Shown here one piece after another: positions 46,501 through 57,486 of a stretch of DNA of 64,000 bases. Made by a program: the position numbers and the translations under genes. This DNA is from Ectobius pallidus (taxonomy: Eukaryota > Arthropoda > Insecta > Blattodea > Ectobiidae), in assembly GCA_964059195.1 (NCBI GenBank), contig CAXKWD010000003.1, positions 196,936,174 to 197,000,173 on the forward strand, written 5' to 3'. The notes under the pieces were generated by a model that worked only from the letters and a program-made list of their open reading frames with translations, made no database searches and was not told the origin of the DNA. Numbering within the stretch: the stretch's first letter is position 1; each line of letters starts with the position of its first letter.

Positions 46501-47935
46501 TTTTGCATCCATGTTAAAGTTCACAGAGGTAAAATTACAGCTGTTGAACGATATGGACATGATTCAGATGTTTGAACTTGGGATAAGAGGTGGTATTTGT
46601 CAGTGTGTAACGAGACACGCTGTGGCAAATATCCCTTGTTCCACCGACTACGATGCCTCAAAGTCGAGCTCTCACCTTTACTACGTCGACGCCAATAACC
46701 TATATGGTTACGCTATGTCTCAAGCGTTGCCTACTGGTAATTTTCGTTGGCTCGAGAAAGATGAGATAGCGTCTTTTGACGTCATGTCCATACCGACCAA
46801 TTCTAAATTGGGATATGTCCTTGAGGTAGACATTGAGTATCCGGATCACCTCCACGACGCTCATACTGATCTGCCCTTCTGTGCAGAAATGAAGTGTCCT
46901 CCGGGTAGTAAAAACAAAAAGCTTTTGACAACTCTTGAAACTAAACAAAATTATGTCATTCACTATACCGTGCTTAAACAGGCGTTGCAACACGGACTGA
47001 AATTGACAAAGATCCATAGGGTCATCAGTTTTGAGCAAAGCTGCTGGCTTAAACCGTATATTGAGTTCAATACGTCTAAACGGAGGGCTGCAGCCAACAA
47101 CTTTGAAAAAGACTTTTTTAAACTGATGAATAACGCAGTTTTTGGCAAGACAATGGAAAACGTGCGAAAGAGGATAGATTTTAGGCTGGTGTCTGATGAA
47201 AAGTCAATGTCTAAACTGATAGCTAAAAGCAGCTTTCAGGATAGAACCATCTATAACGAAAACCTTGTAGGTGTTCACCTTGCTAAGACTAAACTCGTTC
47301 TGGATAAAGCCATCTATGTCGGCATGTCCATTTTGGAAATTTCAAAAACAAGGATGTACGACTTTCACTACGACACCATGCGAAAGTATTTCGAAAACAA
47401 AATTAAGCTCACATATATGGATACTGATAGCTTCATATACAAGATCGAATCCAACAATCTAGACCGTGATTTGTTAAATTTGAGAGATGAACTGGATACT
47501 AGCGTCTACCCACCCGAACATCCCTTGTATTCATTGGAAAACAAAGGAGTGGTCGGTAAATTCAAGGACGAAGGTGCTGGTCATACTATAACTGAGTTTG
47601 TAGGCCTGCGAGCAAAAATGTACGCCATAAGGTTTAACGATATGAACATAAAGAAATTGAAAGGTATTAATAAATGTGTTGTAGAGAGAGAGCTCTCATT
47701 TGAAGATTATGTCGGTTGTCTTCAGAGCGGGCAATCGTCATTCTCGGTAAACAGGTCTATACGATCCTATAATCATAACGTATTTTCGATCGCCATGAAT
47801 AAAGTAACCTTAAGCGCTTCAGATGATAAGCGGCACATTTTACCTAATGGCGTAGATACTCTTGCTCACGGGCATTACAAAATCAGGGATGTTGATGTTG
47901 ATGAGGGACCCCCAGCTAAAAGATGTAAAGTGTAA
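43552..47935 (+). CDS. C2H2 zinc-finger / protein-primed family-B DNA polymerase, 3 exons
   Basis: Exons 43552-44067, 44152-44397 and 44495-47935; both introns are GT-AG and phase 0 (donors GTACGT and GTGAGT, acceptors TTGTTACAG and TTCTTACAG), giving about 1,400 codons with no stop. Exon 1 has three C2H2 fingers (FKCSEC, FSCVSC, LVCVKC, each ending H-x3/4-H), then a Pro/Ser/Thr linker through exon 2. Exon 3 has the exonuclease motifs DFE (about residue 588), NLSNYDSHF and YLKSD, and the polymerase motifs DANNLYGYAM (A), NNAVFGKTMEN (B) and YMDTDS (C, about residue 1230). Between Exo I and II sits a Cys/His endonuclease-VII-like module (ICHIC ... VRDHCHVSGRFRGAAH ... CN). The family replicates linear DNA from a terminal protein. 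All catalytic residues seen are intact, so the protein could be active. The start is set by the promoter and the good context GACATGG. Confidence 0.88.
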
Positions 47936-48150
47936 AAATGTATATAGTGTCAGAGTCTTGTATGTAAATAAAAATGTATTATGCTATATGTCTTGTGTGT
48001 GTAAATAAAAATGAAATATGCTATGTGTCTTGTGTGTCTTGTGTATGTTGTGTATTATGCTATGTGTTGTAAGGCAAAGGAAAGGAAAAAAAAATGAATT
48101 ATGCTGTATGTTGTAAGGTAAAGGAATGGAAATAAAAACACATGACTATA
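47936..48150 (+). terminator. Polyadenylation region with repeated AATAAA
   Basis: AATAAA at 47967-47972 lies 31 bp after the PolB stop, with GT-rich stretches downstream. The block TATGCTATGTGTCTTGTGTG-like plus AATAAAAATG is repeated, giving further AATAAA at about 48003 and 48130. The opposite gene ends at 48229, so the two converge. Its ATTAAA-type signal (reverse strand, about 48158) lies between them. Confidence 0.6.
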
Positions 48151-48228
48151 CTTGAGTCTTTAATGAAGTAAAAAAATACAAGTGTTCCTTCCTCCTCCTG
48201 CTCCACCACTCCACTGTTAAGACTCTGT

Positions 48229-48981
48229 TCATTCTATATAATTTCTATCCCTCAATTCCAATATGATTTCATGTATTTCCTTGTGGTGATGTAGTGTGGC
48301 AGCAGACGAGGACATGAGAAGCTTTAGTCTGTCAAGGAGCTGGTTGGGGTCGAAGTCTATTTTGTGATTCGCATGTAAGTCCTTCCACATGCCTCCACGG
48401 TGTGACAAAACCTCATCGGAGGAGTCCTCCTCTTCCGAAAATGAGTTTGAATATTGTTCCTCCTCTTCTTCTTCCAGAAATAATTTTTTATTAACATGAC
48501 ACGTATTGATGGGGTCAGCCTGCTGATGAGTGTTCGTATCCGAGAGAAGATATCGATTGGAGATGAATTTCTGTCTGTCTTGACAAATTGGGCACTTGGA
48601 TAAATAAAGAGAAATCATAGCCTTTGTAACGTTTGCAAATTTTCTGGATAGTTCATTATACATTTTATCGCGACCACCATGTCCTATTGCCGCGTGAGCG
48701 GTATCAATAACGTCGTATATGTCATCAACCGAAAGGTAATATTTTCTATCGTTTTTTGCAACAAGTTTCCTAATTCCTCCTATTTCTACCACATCAAATC
48801 TTTTCAATCTTCTTTTTTGTGTAGCCGTCTTCTTTTGTGATTCTTTAGCAGTATCTACCTCCCGCATGAGTGATAAGTAATTTTCCTTTGTTAGAACCTT
48901 AAAACGAGTAGATTTTTCACTCTCAGTTCTTAAAAGCTCCCCCACGAAACTCTCTCTCGCCTTTTTACAACTCTCATCCAT
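48229..48981 (-). CDS. Orphan integrase-type H2C2 zinc-binding protein
   Basis: 250 codons, open, ending 98 bp after convergent AATAAA signals. Residues ~1-80 are basic and helical (QKRRLKRFDVVEIGG). About 85-135 form an H2C2 zinc-binding fold: YYLSVDDIYDVIDTAHAAIG, HGGRDKMYNEL, and SKCPICQDRQ. This is the N-terminal domain of retroviral-type and Ginger-type integrases and of KRBA2-like host proteins. Where the DDE core should follow there is instead a linker, an acidic run (EEEEEEQ, SEEEDSSDE) and a helical tail. The catalytic core is thus missing, not mutated. It might bind DNA or the polymerase gene's products; it is unlikely to integrate by itself. It is convergent with the PolB gene, inside the same Maverick. 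Confidence 0.7.
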   Translation of the reverse strand: MDESCKKARESFVGELLRTESEKSTRFKVLTKENYLSLMREVDTAKESQKKTATQKRRLKRFDVVEIGGIRKLVAKNDRKYYLSVDDIYDVIDTAHAAIGHGGRDKMYNELSRKFANVTKAMISLYLSKCPICQDRQKFISNRYLLSDTNTHQQADPINTCHVNKKLFLEEEEEEQYSNSFSEEEDSSDEVLSHRGGMWKDLHANHKIDFDPNQLLDRLKLLMSSSAATLHHHKEIHEIILELRDRNYIE

Positions 48982-49026
48982 GATATCGTGAAACGTAGAA
49001 TGATACCCAGGGATGATGACTTTACT

Positions 49027-49325
49027 CTACGCCGGTCTATTCTGGACTGGTGTAAAACTTGTCTGGGCTCACTTATTTATAGGTAAAATTAATCTGGACC
49101 GGTTAATATGAGTCTGTAGCTGGTCCAGATCGATCTTGACTGGTCACTACTGTTTAACAGTTTCGCTACGCCGGTCTATTCTGGACTGGTGTAAAACTTG
49201 TCTGGGCTCACTTATTTATAGGTAAAATTAATCTGGACCGGTTAATATGAGTCTGTAGCCGGTCAATATCGATCTTGACTGGTCAATATCGATCTGGGGT
49301 TGGTTACTACTGATTAACAGTTTCG
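49027..49325 (-). promoter_or_regulatory. Tandemly duplicated promoter region with two TATA boxes
   Basis: Two ~140-160-bp units (49027-49165, 49166-49325) upstream of the H2C2 gene share CTACGCCGGTCTATTCTGGA and following sequence. Each carries TATAAATA on the minus strand (49074-49081 and 49213-49220). Repeated GACTGGTC / GGACCGGT words resemble binding-site clusters. The nearer TATA box is about 95 bp above the ATG. Confidence 0.55.
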
Positions 49326-52300
49326 AATGGGTCTAGGTCTCGGTCTTATGTATTTACCGTACCGTGCTAGAACTAACAAAAAAATATAATTTTTAATCAC
49401 ATCTTACACCTCACAACTCACTGACAGCTGGTAGGTCTAGGTCTCGCAAGACATCAAGAACTTCTGCGATGCGTAAAGGAGCACAGTCTTGGAGTGGTCT
49501 TGATATGGCAGTCATGATCTTGGATCTAAAGGGTTAGTTGATTTTTTTAGGTTTGCATCTTGTTATATTACCACAAACAATTCAGAGGTGGTTTTTGTAC
49601 ACCTCATGTTTCTGTGAAATTATATTGCACTCGATGAAGTATATAGCTATCGTTTTCCAACGGATGAACAATTTATACATGATGAAATGATACAAACAAA
49701 GTGGAGTGTGATGAATTTGCATGGCATTTGATGAAGGTTAAAAGATAGCTCCAATGGATATCATTAAATAAGAGCAATTTTTTTTGCATATTTCGCCATT
49801 TTCAGCATTTTTAGGTCATTTTTCAGCATTTTAGGTCATGTTTGAGTGGGGGTAGAGAGAAGCTTTCAGACAATAGACAACAGAATTAGTACTGTAGTGT
49901 GTTTTATATATTAAGCAATTCAGTAATAATGGTACATTTATTGGTCAATATTTGGGTCATTTTATGGTTTATGCCATAATGCCAAATGCCGCAGCTTTAG
50001 TACACATCCCATGCATCGTCAGATTGCATCCAAAGTTAACCGTGAACGCTGTAATCCTATAACTTCAGCGGGTTTGCGGCTTTGTGTAATCAACTCTAAG
50101 AAATTAATGGGGACACGGACAATGTTAAAAAGTTAGGAATTTTTCTCAGAATACATTAACTGTAGTTGATTGAAATTCTTACAGAACATTAGGGTTTTCA
50201 TATCTATGCTTTATTGTAAGAATAATTATTATTTTTTACAGTAGTCTATTTTTCATTATAAAAAGTCATACTAATCACTTAATATCTTCAACACTATATG
50301 GCTGCCTGAAAATTTCAGTTTTCTATGTTCAATAGTTTCTCTGGAAAAAAAAAAATATATAGTATTGAGATATGGAGCTTTAAAGAAAGATATAGGCCTA
50401 TCAGTTCTACCATGGCTACCCAGTGTGTATGCTGAGTGATTTTTGTTATAGATGGAATTATTTTGTGGATATTTCGAGTAATGTTAAAATATTTAATCAA
50501 TATTTTACAATGCTAGGGTGTTTAAAAAGCGGAAGAATGTTACCACAATTAGACCAGAACCAGAAATGTATGTAAACACTAATGTAGGCGCTCTGAACAA
50601 AAATTAGTTTATTCAAAGGTGATTGTGAAATATTGTGGAATATTTTTGCAGTGGTCACGATATATATATAATCGATATAACACCGGGAATGCATCCTTCA
50701 CGAAGCCTAGAAACAGAAAAAAAGTATATTTTTGACCCATATTCAACCTTCTGGGTCCCCTTAAATGTATGTGGTTCAGCGCTGTAAAGAATCTTCGTGT
50801 AAGATGAAGATTGCAATGTCTCGCGTTGAATTGTATAAGACTAGGAGATGATAAAAAATTAAGAGTATAATAATTATTTATTAACACTTGCACGCGAATC
50901 ATTCATAAACTAAGCCATGAAACAGCTAGAGTATATTCCACGACATGAAAGCGAAAACTATATCAGATTCGAATATGCAGTTCCAAAGAACCTGTGAACA
51001 CTGTTTCTCAGCTGTTTATTGACATGAATATGATGTGAATTTTATTTTACCAATTCAGCGTAATTTTAAGAAATCATATAATATTTCAAGGGAAGGAATG
51101 GTTTGCTTGGATTATTATTATCAGCGATATTTCAAGAGATAAAACCATCAATATTGGTGCCCTCGGCTTAGCCTGCCATTATTCATTGACTCCAGGATTG
51201 TTAAGAAAATTACACTGGTAGATTATTAAAAAATGATTGTGGTTCAGTAAAAATAAAATTAGAATATTTGTTCATTTCACTTAGGCCTTATATAATAAAG
51301 AAACGGTTTTACTATTCGTCATGAAAGCTTACAATGCGAGAGACGAACATCGCCGAGTATACCCGATGTCTCACGAAGTGAGGGTCGTTGAATTGTTGCT
51401 GACCCATCAATGCCTCACATTGGTAGATTTATGTGTAAACACAATTTAAAGTCGATTTGATATACTTCAGCCGTCTAGCCATCATGTTGGCTGGATACTC
51501 CTCCAACCATAGCCTACTGTGATTATGGCAAAAACATACAGTAAATAGCTGGACCTAGGGATGCGATCGCACCTCTCCGGTCGGGGACAAGGGATTTTTC
51601 CTCGCCTGTGAGAGGAAATGTAGGCCCAGGCTGTCATTATTATCCTCACCTTGTTCAGAGTGAGTGCATCGGAGGTGGCCCCGGCATTGTACTGAACAGT
51701 AATGCCCTTGTCTGGTGATAATCCCTCTCCCGACAGGTCGCGGACCCGTAAGGCCCGGGGCGGCTTGGGTTTTTTAAATCATAAAAGTGAGAGGTAAAAA
51801 AAAAAATAGAAATTAATCAGGAATTTATCTTTCTGCACAACGCAAATTGCCTTGCAGACAGAGAATATCTTTCAACTTACAAGCTTTCTGTTACATAATG
51901 ACAGGAAAAATTAAAATAATCAGTAGTAAAACCATTAAGGAAACCTATATGAACTAACTGCTAACTATAAGAAAAGAGTTAAGAATAGGAATTTTATATA
52001 ATTCTCATAATTTTATATTTATTAAGTCTGCATGAAATCATGCAAAGCCACCTGTCTAGTTTTTTAAAAAAATGATGATGTCCCTTAGAGGCCAAAGATT
52101 TTTGAAATCCTTTCTGGCAACATTCCTAGGCTGTATGGTTTTTTTGAGAAGACTGTGAACAGTCAGTGGAGAAAACTGTTAGTATGGATGGTGTGGGGAA
52201 GTTATATTTAAAGCCTGCTCTTTGATTCCATATGTATGCCGTGACAACTGTTACAGTGACGTCATACCGCTGTGTCTTAATGAAACTGCATGTAGTCTGG

Positions 52301-52806
52301 TGCGAGAATTTAACAAAAAAATAACACAGTCACATATGTAAGGCAAATTTCATCTTAATTCTCGTATAAGCTTTGAAAAACCTACTGCTATGATATAATC
52401 ATACGCATCGTGTGGCTATTCACAGCAATACATTGCGATCAATCAATACGCATTAGGCATATCTTTTTGTGTGGATCTCTCGTTTATAATGTCAAGGCAC
52501 AAAGAAATTTTCAATCTACACCGAAGAGGATTATTATGGTCAAACGTTGTTCAATTTAACTCACTATACAGGGGTATTCTGAGGCGAATCTGAGGTCGCT
52601 TTTACCTATCTAATCGTGGTATGTAATTCGTGTGATTTAGGTGTTAATAAATAACTATAATTATCGCGGGCGAAGCCGTGGCTAAATGCGTCACATGATC
52701 GTGAAACGCAGTGAATTTATGCATGTCTACATGTGTGGGGTAAAGGGAGCAGAGCGAACCATCTCGCTCACAATGACAATCTGTTATAATGTAATGCTTG
52801 CATAGA
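49326..52806. other. Maverick interior, no recognisable gene
   Basis: AT-rich with many short open stretches, none with a family signature. 50650-50740 matches part of 41840-41985. 51560-51770 is a GC-richer block (GGTCGGGGACAAGGG ... GGCCCGGGGCGGC) of unknown origin. GCGGGCGAAGCCGTGGCTAA at about 52666 looks like a Helitron 3' end. The expected capsid, ATPase and protease genes are not seen. Confidence 0.45.
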
Positions 52807-53377
52807 TAGGGCTCGGACTTTTAGGTGCTTATAAAACTGAAAATATATATTTTTATGTGGTTAAAAAGGCGAAAATATGAAAATTTACAGAAGTACTCAT
52901 CTAGTCAGCAAGCGTAGAACTGTTGCAGTAGATCTTAAAGCTGTGACGATTTTCACGGAGCAGAGAAAAATGTCCGTTCAACATTGCAGGATGTTAATCT
53001 TGCATATTTGTAAAACATAGTATGACTGACACTCAGATGTTCCATCTGCTCTCTACGCTGTTACCCATTAAAATATCTGAAATTTTGGCAACACTAGTAA
53101 CCCTTCATTCTTATTTAGGTATGATAGGAATTTTTCTCTAATTTTGATTGCTTTGTTAAGTTTGTTTGATTCTGTCAACAATTGTTTTGTTCTTTCCAAC
53201 TGTGAGAGGAAACAGAAAGGTCTAATCAGCCCTGACTCAACATAACATCACAATGAAAATATGCCGCAATTTTACAAAAACAGTAAATATATATTTCTAT
53301 ACAAGATATGTGGTAGCTAGCTAAAATATTTATTCAAATAAAAAATATATGTATTTACCTAAAAAGTCTGAACCCTA
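52807..53377. mobile_element. Probable hAT-type MITE inside the Maverick
   Basis: TIRs TAGGGCTCGGACTTTTAGGT and (reversed) TAGGGTTCAGACTTTTTAGGT. The 8-bp flanks TGCATAGA / TACAGCCA agree poorly, so the TSD has decayed or the ends are slightly off. Non-coding interior. Confidence 0.6.
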
Positions 53378-54079
53378 TACAGCCATTGTCTCATTGATCG
53401 TTAAATCACAACCTTTATGAAATTGAATGAGGTAAAATGATCTGCCATTTAGAATGAAAGTTCCTGAGATGCAGATGTTGTTTATGACAGACAGAATGTT
53501 GACTGCTTAATGATAAAAAATAGACTCGTGCCAACGTTGTGAGACTGAGTGCAATGGTCGCTTGATCACAACAGCTGCAAGCAGATATGAATGGAATACC
53601 CCCCATCCCCAAGCTTTCAGCAGTTAATGTTATGATAAACACCAAATTATTATTTTAAATGGAGTATGACTTATTCAGCGTGGAAGAATCCTCACAGCCT
53701 CCTGTAAAAAAAATTGAGAGAACATGCTTTTGGACTATTGTTGGAATTAAGGGAGTAAGGGTTTTTGGATGAGGATATAACCGACCTTTTACATTCATAC
53801 AAAAATGTGAGAGCTCGATTTTTAAATAATTTTTACAAAAGTTTTCTTTATACTAAATATTTATTTAAAAAATTGCAAAACTTTAAGGAAAAAAAATTAG
53901 TAATGCTCTATAGTTGTAGCCTCATCTATTTCACGTATCCACCGCTGAACCCTCGCCGCTCGAAACAGATCCTCTCTGTTCTGAAACATATGAAAAAAAC
54001 AAAAACGTATAAGAATGGTGTAATAACGTGGATTGAAGTCGAATGAAATTTAACTGTATGACTATACGAATGTTATAAT
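53378..54079. other. Maverick interior, nothing recognised
   Basis: AT-rich; an open stretch at 53765-54046 (+) is lysine/leucine-rich with no known motif. Confidence 0.4.
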
Positions 54080-54771
54080 CAGGGGCTGGATTCTGATGAC
54101 CTAAAATTGATTGAAAAAGACCTGTAAAATGACCGTAAAATGACTTAATAATTATAAAAAATTACCTAAAACTGATATTTTATTTATAAAAATTATTATA
54201 CACTCAAAGCTATAGACTAGTTTGTGCATAATTGTAAAAACTGTAATGTTGTGAATGTTCTTCTCTCACGGAAATTTATACTGGCACTGAGGCAAAATTC
54301 GGCACTATCTATTGAGGTCTGCCGGATTATATTGTTTTTTTATTGAGGGCAAACAGTAGTTTGCACTCTCAGATCCAAGCAGGTGGCAGACTCTGGTGTC
54401 AAGTCAATCTAATAACAATAGTAATATAATACAAAATTTTGACGTTTCTTTGATTCTCACTTCCGACTGAGACATGACAACACTTTTCCTTCTTGCATTA
54501 AACAGACAACACTTCAAAGACACCACCACTAGCGACGAAAAAAAAGTTAATACACACAATGTAAATGCATGAAAATGACTAAATAAGGAAGCAAATGACA
54601 CGAAAATGACAAAATAATGACCTAAAATTGAAATAAATGCCCTAAAAATGGCATAAAATGGCAAAAAACGACCAAATAAAAATGCATTTCTATAATCTAG
54701 AGGCCATTATTTTTCTACAAGTTGATGCAGCATCAATAAAAAGATGACATGTCATTAGAATCCGGGCCCTG
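54080..54771. mobile_element. hAT-type MITE with perfect 8-bp TSD
   Basis: Ends CAGGGGCTGGATTCTGATGA and (reversed) CAGGGCCCGGATTCTAATGA; TSD GTTATAAT at 54072-54079 and 54772-54779. Same family as 14914-15470. Inserted in the Maverick, hence younger than it. Confidence 0.85.
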
Positions 54772-54886
54772 GTTATAATTCACATGGGATGAAATCGCTT
54801 AAAATTTAACTGTATGGTGATTGAACATTTATGACTATACACGAATGTTATAATTCACTGACTATAATAAAAAATGAAGTACATAC

Positions 54887-55198
54887 CTTTCGAAATTGTT
54901 CCAAGAAAACTCCGCATTCCCTCGTGCAGGTCCGCCCCCAGGCCTCGATGGAGGGCGGCAGAGGGCTGGGGTGTGTACAAATGGTTACGTGCTGGTCCCC
55001 GTTGCACGTTTCGAGGTGATGTTTGGCGGGGTGTGACTCCTCGTCGTCCAGGTGATCCTTGTCCCCTTTGCCGCATGCATGGACACGTACAAACCCTTCC
55101 CGGCGTTGGTCAGCAGTGGATCTGATTTCATACATTTCAGGGTGCTGGTGGAGCCGCACCTCGAAGCCTAACATGTCGATTACTCTTATGTTCTCCAT
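54887..55198 (-). CDS. Candidate exon, unknown protein
   Basis: 104 codons from an ATG at 55198, GC-richer than its surroundings and ending at a consensus 5' splice site, CGAAAG|GTATGT. The sequence starts MENIRVIDMLGFEVRLHQHP and contains scattered Cys and His (VHACGKGDKDH, HLETCNGDQH) but no finger or domain I can name. If real it would be a first exon of a Maverick-borne gene running leftwards, its next exon possibly destroyed by the MITE at 54080-54771. The opposite strand is also open here, which weakens the case. Confidence 0.35.
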
Positions 55199-56446
55199 TG
55201 TTGAACTAGCAAAGAAATAAGCTCGTGCCTTGGATAAATCTGCATTATATATGGAATCAGTTTACCACACGCTAAGATTCGCACAAATAACCACCAGCTG
55301 CATCATTTACGCTTGCGAATAATGTTTTGACTTAACAGGTGGGGGGTATGCCATCAACACATGCAGAACGATACCACAGGCCATCGCGTATCTCACAGCT
55401 TCATCATCTAGGCCTGATAACAAAAAAATGGACACGTATTTAAGCTTTCAAACATTTCATCTGTATCGATCGTATTCTCCACCGACGCCTAAGTAGCGAG
55501 GTTTATCCTTCCATTGCTTGAGACGTTGACGGCCAGACATGAAGTGGGGGAAAATATTATTATTTAAAATACATATCAGATGCAGGATTCGAACCTGAGG
55601 TGTGGATAACGAGCCGACTTGGGCTGAATATTATATCACATGTGTGGCAACAGCGATACATGTGTTGAGCCCTGGTGTATACCTGAGTATACCACGGTTA
55701 TACCGAAAATCATTGTCATTGTTTCTCCCAGATTATAATAGCAATGTTATAATTTAGGATACGGCAATGCATGGGTCACACATTATTCACAGATTACTGA
55801 GTAAGGATAAATTAGACTAGTTTCTATTGGTTGTTGATGAGGTCATAATTATGTCATTATTTTCCGTTGCTTAACGCAAGATTTAAGCTTTTATTGAATT
55901 AAGTCAATTCAGTAATATTTATGCAAATAATAGACGATTCGCATACATGAAAGGCATATAGTACTTTCTTATGTTATTTTGTTAAACCCGAGGTTTGGGT
56001 GTGGCAAGGATGGTTATATAAACCCCGACCGAAACAGGCCTCAGTCTCTTTACTTTCCATGACGTCGCAAGACGTCGGAAGCCATGAAGATGAGGATGGT
56101 TGTGAAGAACTCCGTAAAATGCGAGTTCAAGGAAACATATTCACTTATTGACTTTTAGAATAAATATGTAAATTAATTTACGAGTGTTTTCTTACGAGAG
56201 TATAAGATCCTGATCAATCCGATTAATAGTTTTATTTAAGTTAAATAATTAAAAGAGTAAAATTATAATTGTTGATGTTAGAAATAATATTTATTTCAGA
56301 AACGAATGAATGGTAATTAAATAAGAAGATAACGAGCGTAGCAACATGCAACATGTGTTCCGAAATAACACATCTGGCGCATGACCTCACGTTGTGTTTA
56401 TTTCTGTATGCGGTGTTGAGACGCAAAGCTGCGGTCCTGTCTGCAT
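55199..56446. other. Maverick interior; includes a candidate solo LTR or mini-gene
   Basis: Mostly AT-rich non-coding. 55570-55590 has a reversed box B (GGATTCGAACC), perhaps a SINE head. The part around 56015-56164 is described separately. Confidence 0.45.
56015..56164 (+). promoter_or_regulatory. Compact TATA-Inr-ORF-AATAAA unit
   Basis: TATATAAA at 56015, initiator TCAGTC at 56041 (start A about 56043, 28 bp down), ATG 56059 opening 30 codons to TGA 56149, and AATAAA at 56159-56164. A promoter and a poly(A) signal ~115 bp apart on one strand is the layout of an LTR (U3-R), so a solo LTR is the simplest reading, but I could not find TG/CA ends with a TSD. The alternative is a tiny transcript of the Maverick. 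Confidence 0.45.
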
Positions 56447-56809
56447 CCACCCTAAGACATGCAAATATTATAATATCACAAATATTTACCAATAGTTAGG
56501 CCGTTGTTCTACACTGGTGGCGCAAAGGCTGCTTGCAACCAGATTGTCTTAATAGCTATGATCATTGAGGATGCAAGCACCCCAGGTGGCCAAAGGGCAG
56601 TGGTCAGCTGCTCCTCCGAGTGGACAGCGCGCCACCTACGCGCCACCTTCCCCTACGCGCCACCTTCCCCTACGCGCCACCTTCCCCTACGCGCCACCTT
56701 CCCCTACGCCGCCACCTTGTATTGCCCCTGCAATACACGGTGGCGGCCCCTGTATTGCGGGTTGCATTCAGTGCGCCACCGCAGGGGTTACACAGAAAAC
56801 ACCACTACT
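56447..56809 (-). repeat. Maverick right terminal inverted repeat
   Basis: 363 bp, reverse complement of 42700-43169 apart from an internal length difference. It carries the same 17-bp tandem (CGCCACCTTCCCCTACG-like, about four copies). The open frames here (Pro/Ala/Thr-rich) are products of the tandem and not genes. Confidence 0.8.
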
Positions 56810-57023
56810 GCGGGGTCTGGGAAAGAGGGGTCCGGGGGTCCTCCCCCGGAAAATTTTGAAAATTAAGACACAAATTAACGAGTTTTAAGCTTCCCACGCT
56901 TTATACTTGTATTAAGTAATTTATGGGCAGACTTAAAAAATTCTAAAATTTTCCTTTTTTTAATCAATGGGGGGGGGGGTTCAAACCCCCAAACCCCCCC
57001 TTCGGTACGCCTATGCACCACAG

Positions 57024-57447
57024 TAAAGTTGTAGAGAAAATTAAAAAGAGCATTTTTTGTTAAATACATTTGTTTATAAAGTTAATAGGTACCAAGATAA
57101 AAACGAAATAACATGACTTAAATGCGAATTTCAGAACATACATTTTGATTAAAATATGAATATTCTTTTGTTGCCCATAGTAACAATAATACTATAATCT
57201 AGATGTTGTTGTGGCATATAGTCAGTTTACCACAGACGTATTGAACACACCAACATTAAATAGAGCTGGGTGGTATAGGGTAATAAGGTAGAGTTCCTGG
57301 GTTCAAATCAAACCTCGTGGGCGCCAGTAGGCTCTTTGAAATAATTAATTAGCGCAGCATTTGCTTCTATTGTTCGGCTATATCTCAATGTATCTTGCAT
57401 TGCTGCCTTTGAGATCGAGGAAACCATGCAAACCCCAAGTTATTATC

Positions 57448-57486
<39 letters not shown>

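Larger units (their letters stand above)
42700..56809 (+). mobile_element. Maverick/Polinton-like element, 14.1 kb
   Basis: Bounded by 5' AGTAGTGGTGTTTTCTGTG and its exact reverse complement ending in CT, with the 6-bp TSD GCGGGG on both sides (42694-42699 and 56810-56815). AG...CT ends, 6-bp TSD, TIRs of hundreds of bases and a protein-primed DNA polymerase are the Polinton/Maverick diagnosis. The size is just under the usual 15-20 kb. Genes seen: zinc-finger/PolB (+), an H2C2 protein (-) and a doubtful exon (-, 54887-55198). Major capsid, FtsK-like ATPase and protease are not recognisable. The right 7 kb contains later hAT MITEs. It is likely a defective copy that keeps an intact polymerase gene. 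Confidence 0.85.
42650..57015 (+). mobile_element. CATAGGCGTA-type hAT MITE split by the Maverick
   Basis: The left piece 42650-42699 and right piece 56810-57015 together make one ~250-bp element. Outer ends are CATAGGCGTAACC and GGTACGCCTATG, flanked by TACCACAG (42642) and CACCACAG (57016), 7 of 8 identical. The joined halves are colinear with the minus strand of the intact copy at 42004-42336. This gives an independent marker for the Maverick insertion point. Confidence 0.8.

Noticed and set aside
53765..54046. Possible small Maverick gene
   Set aside because: Lys/Leu-rich composition expected of AT-rich DNA, no conserved motif, poor start context.
56504..56888. Proline/alanine/threonine-rich frames near the right Maverick end (mirrored at 42603-42875)
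   Set aside because: All three frames are open because of the 17-bp GC tandem in the TIR; no gene needed.
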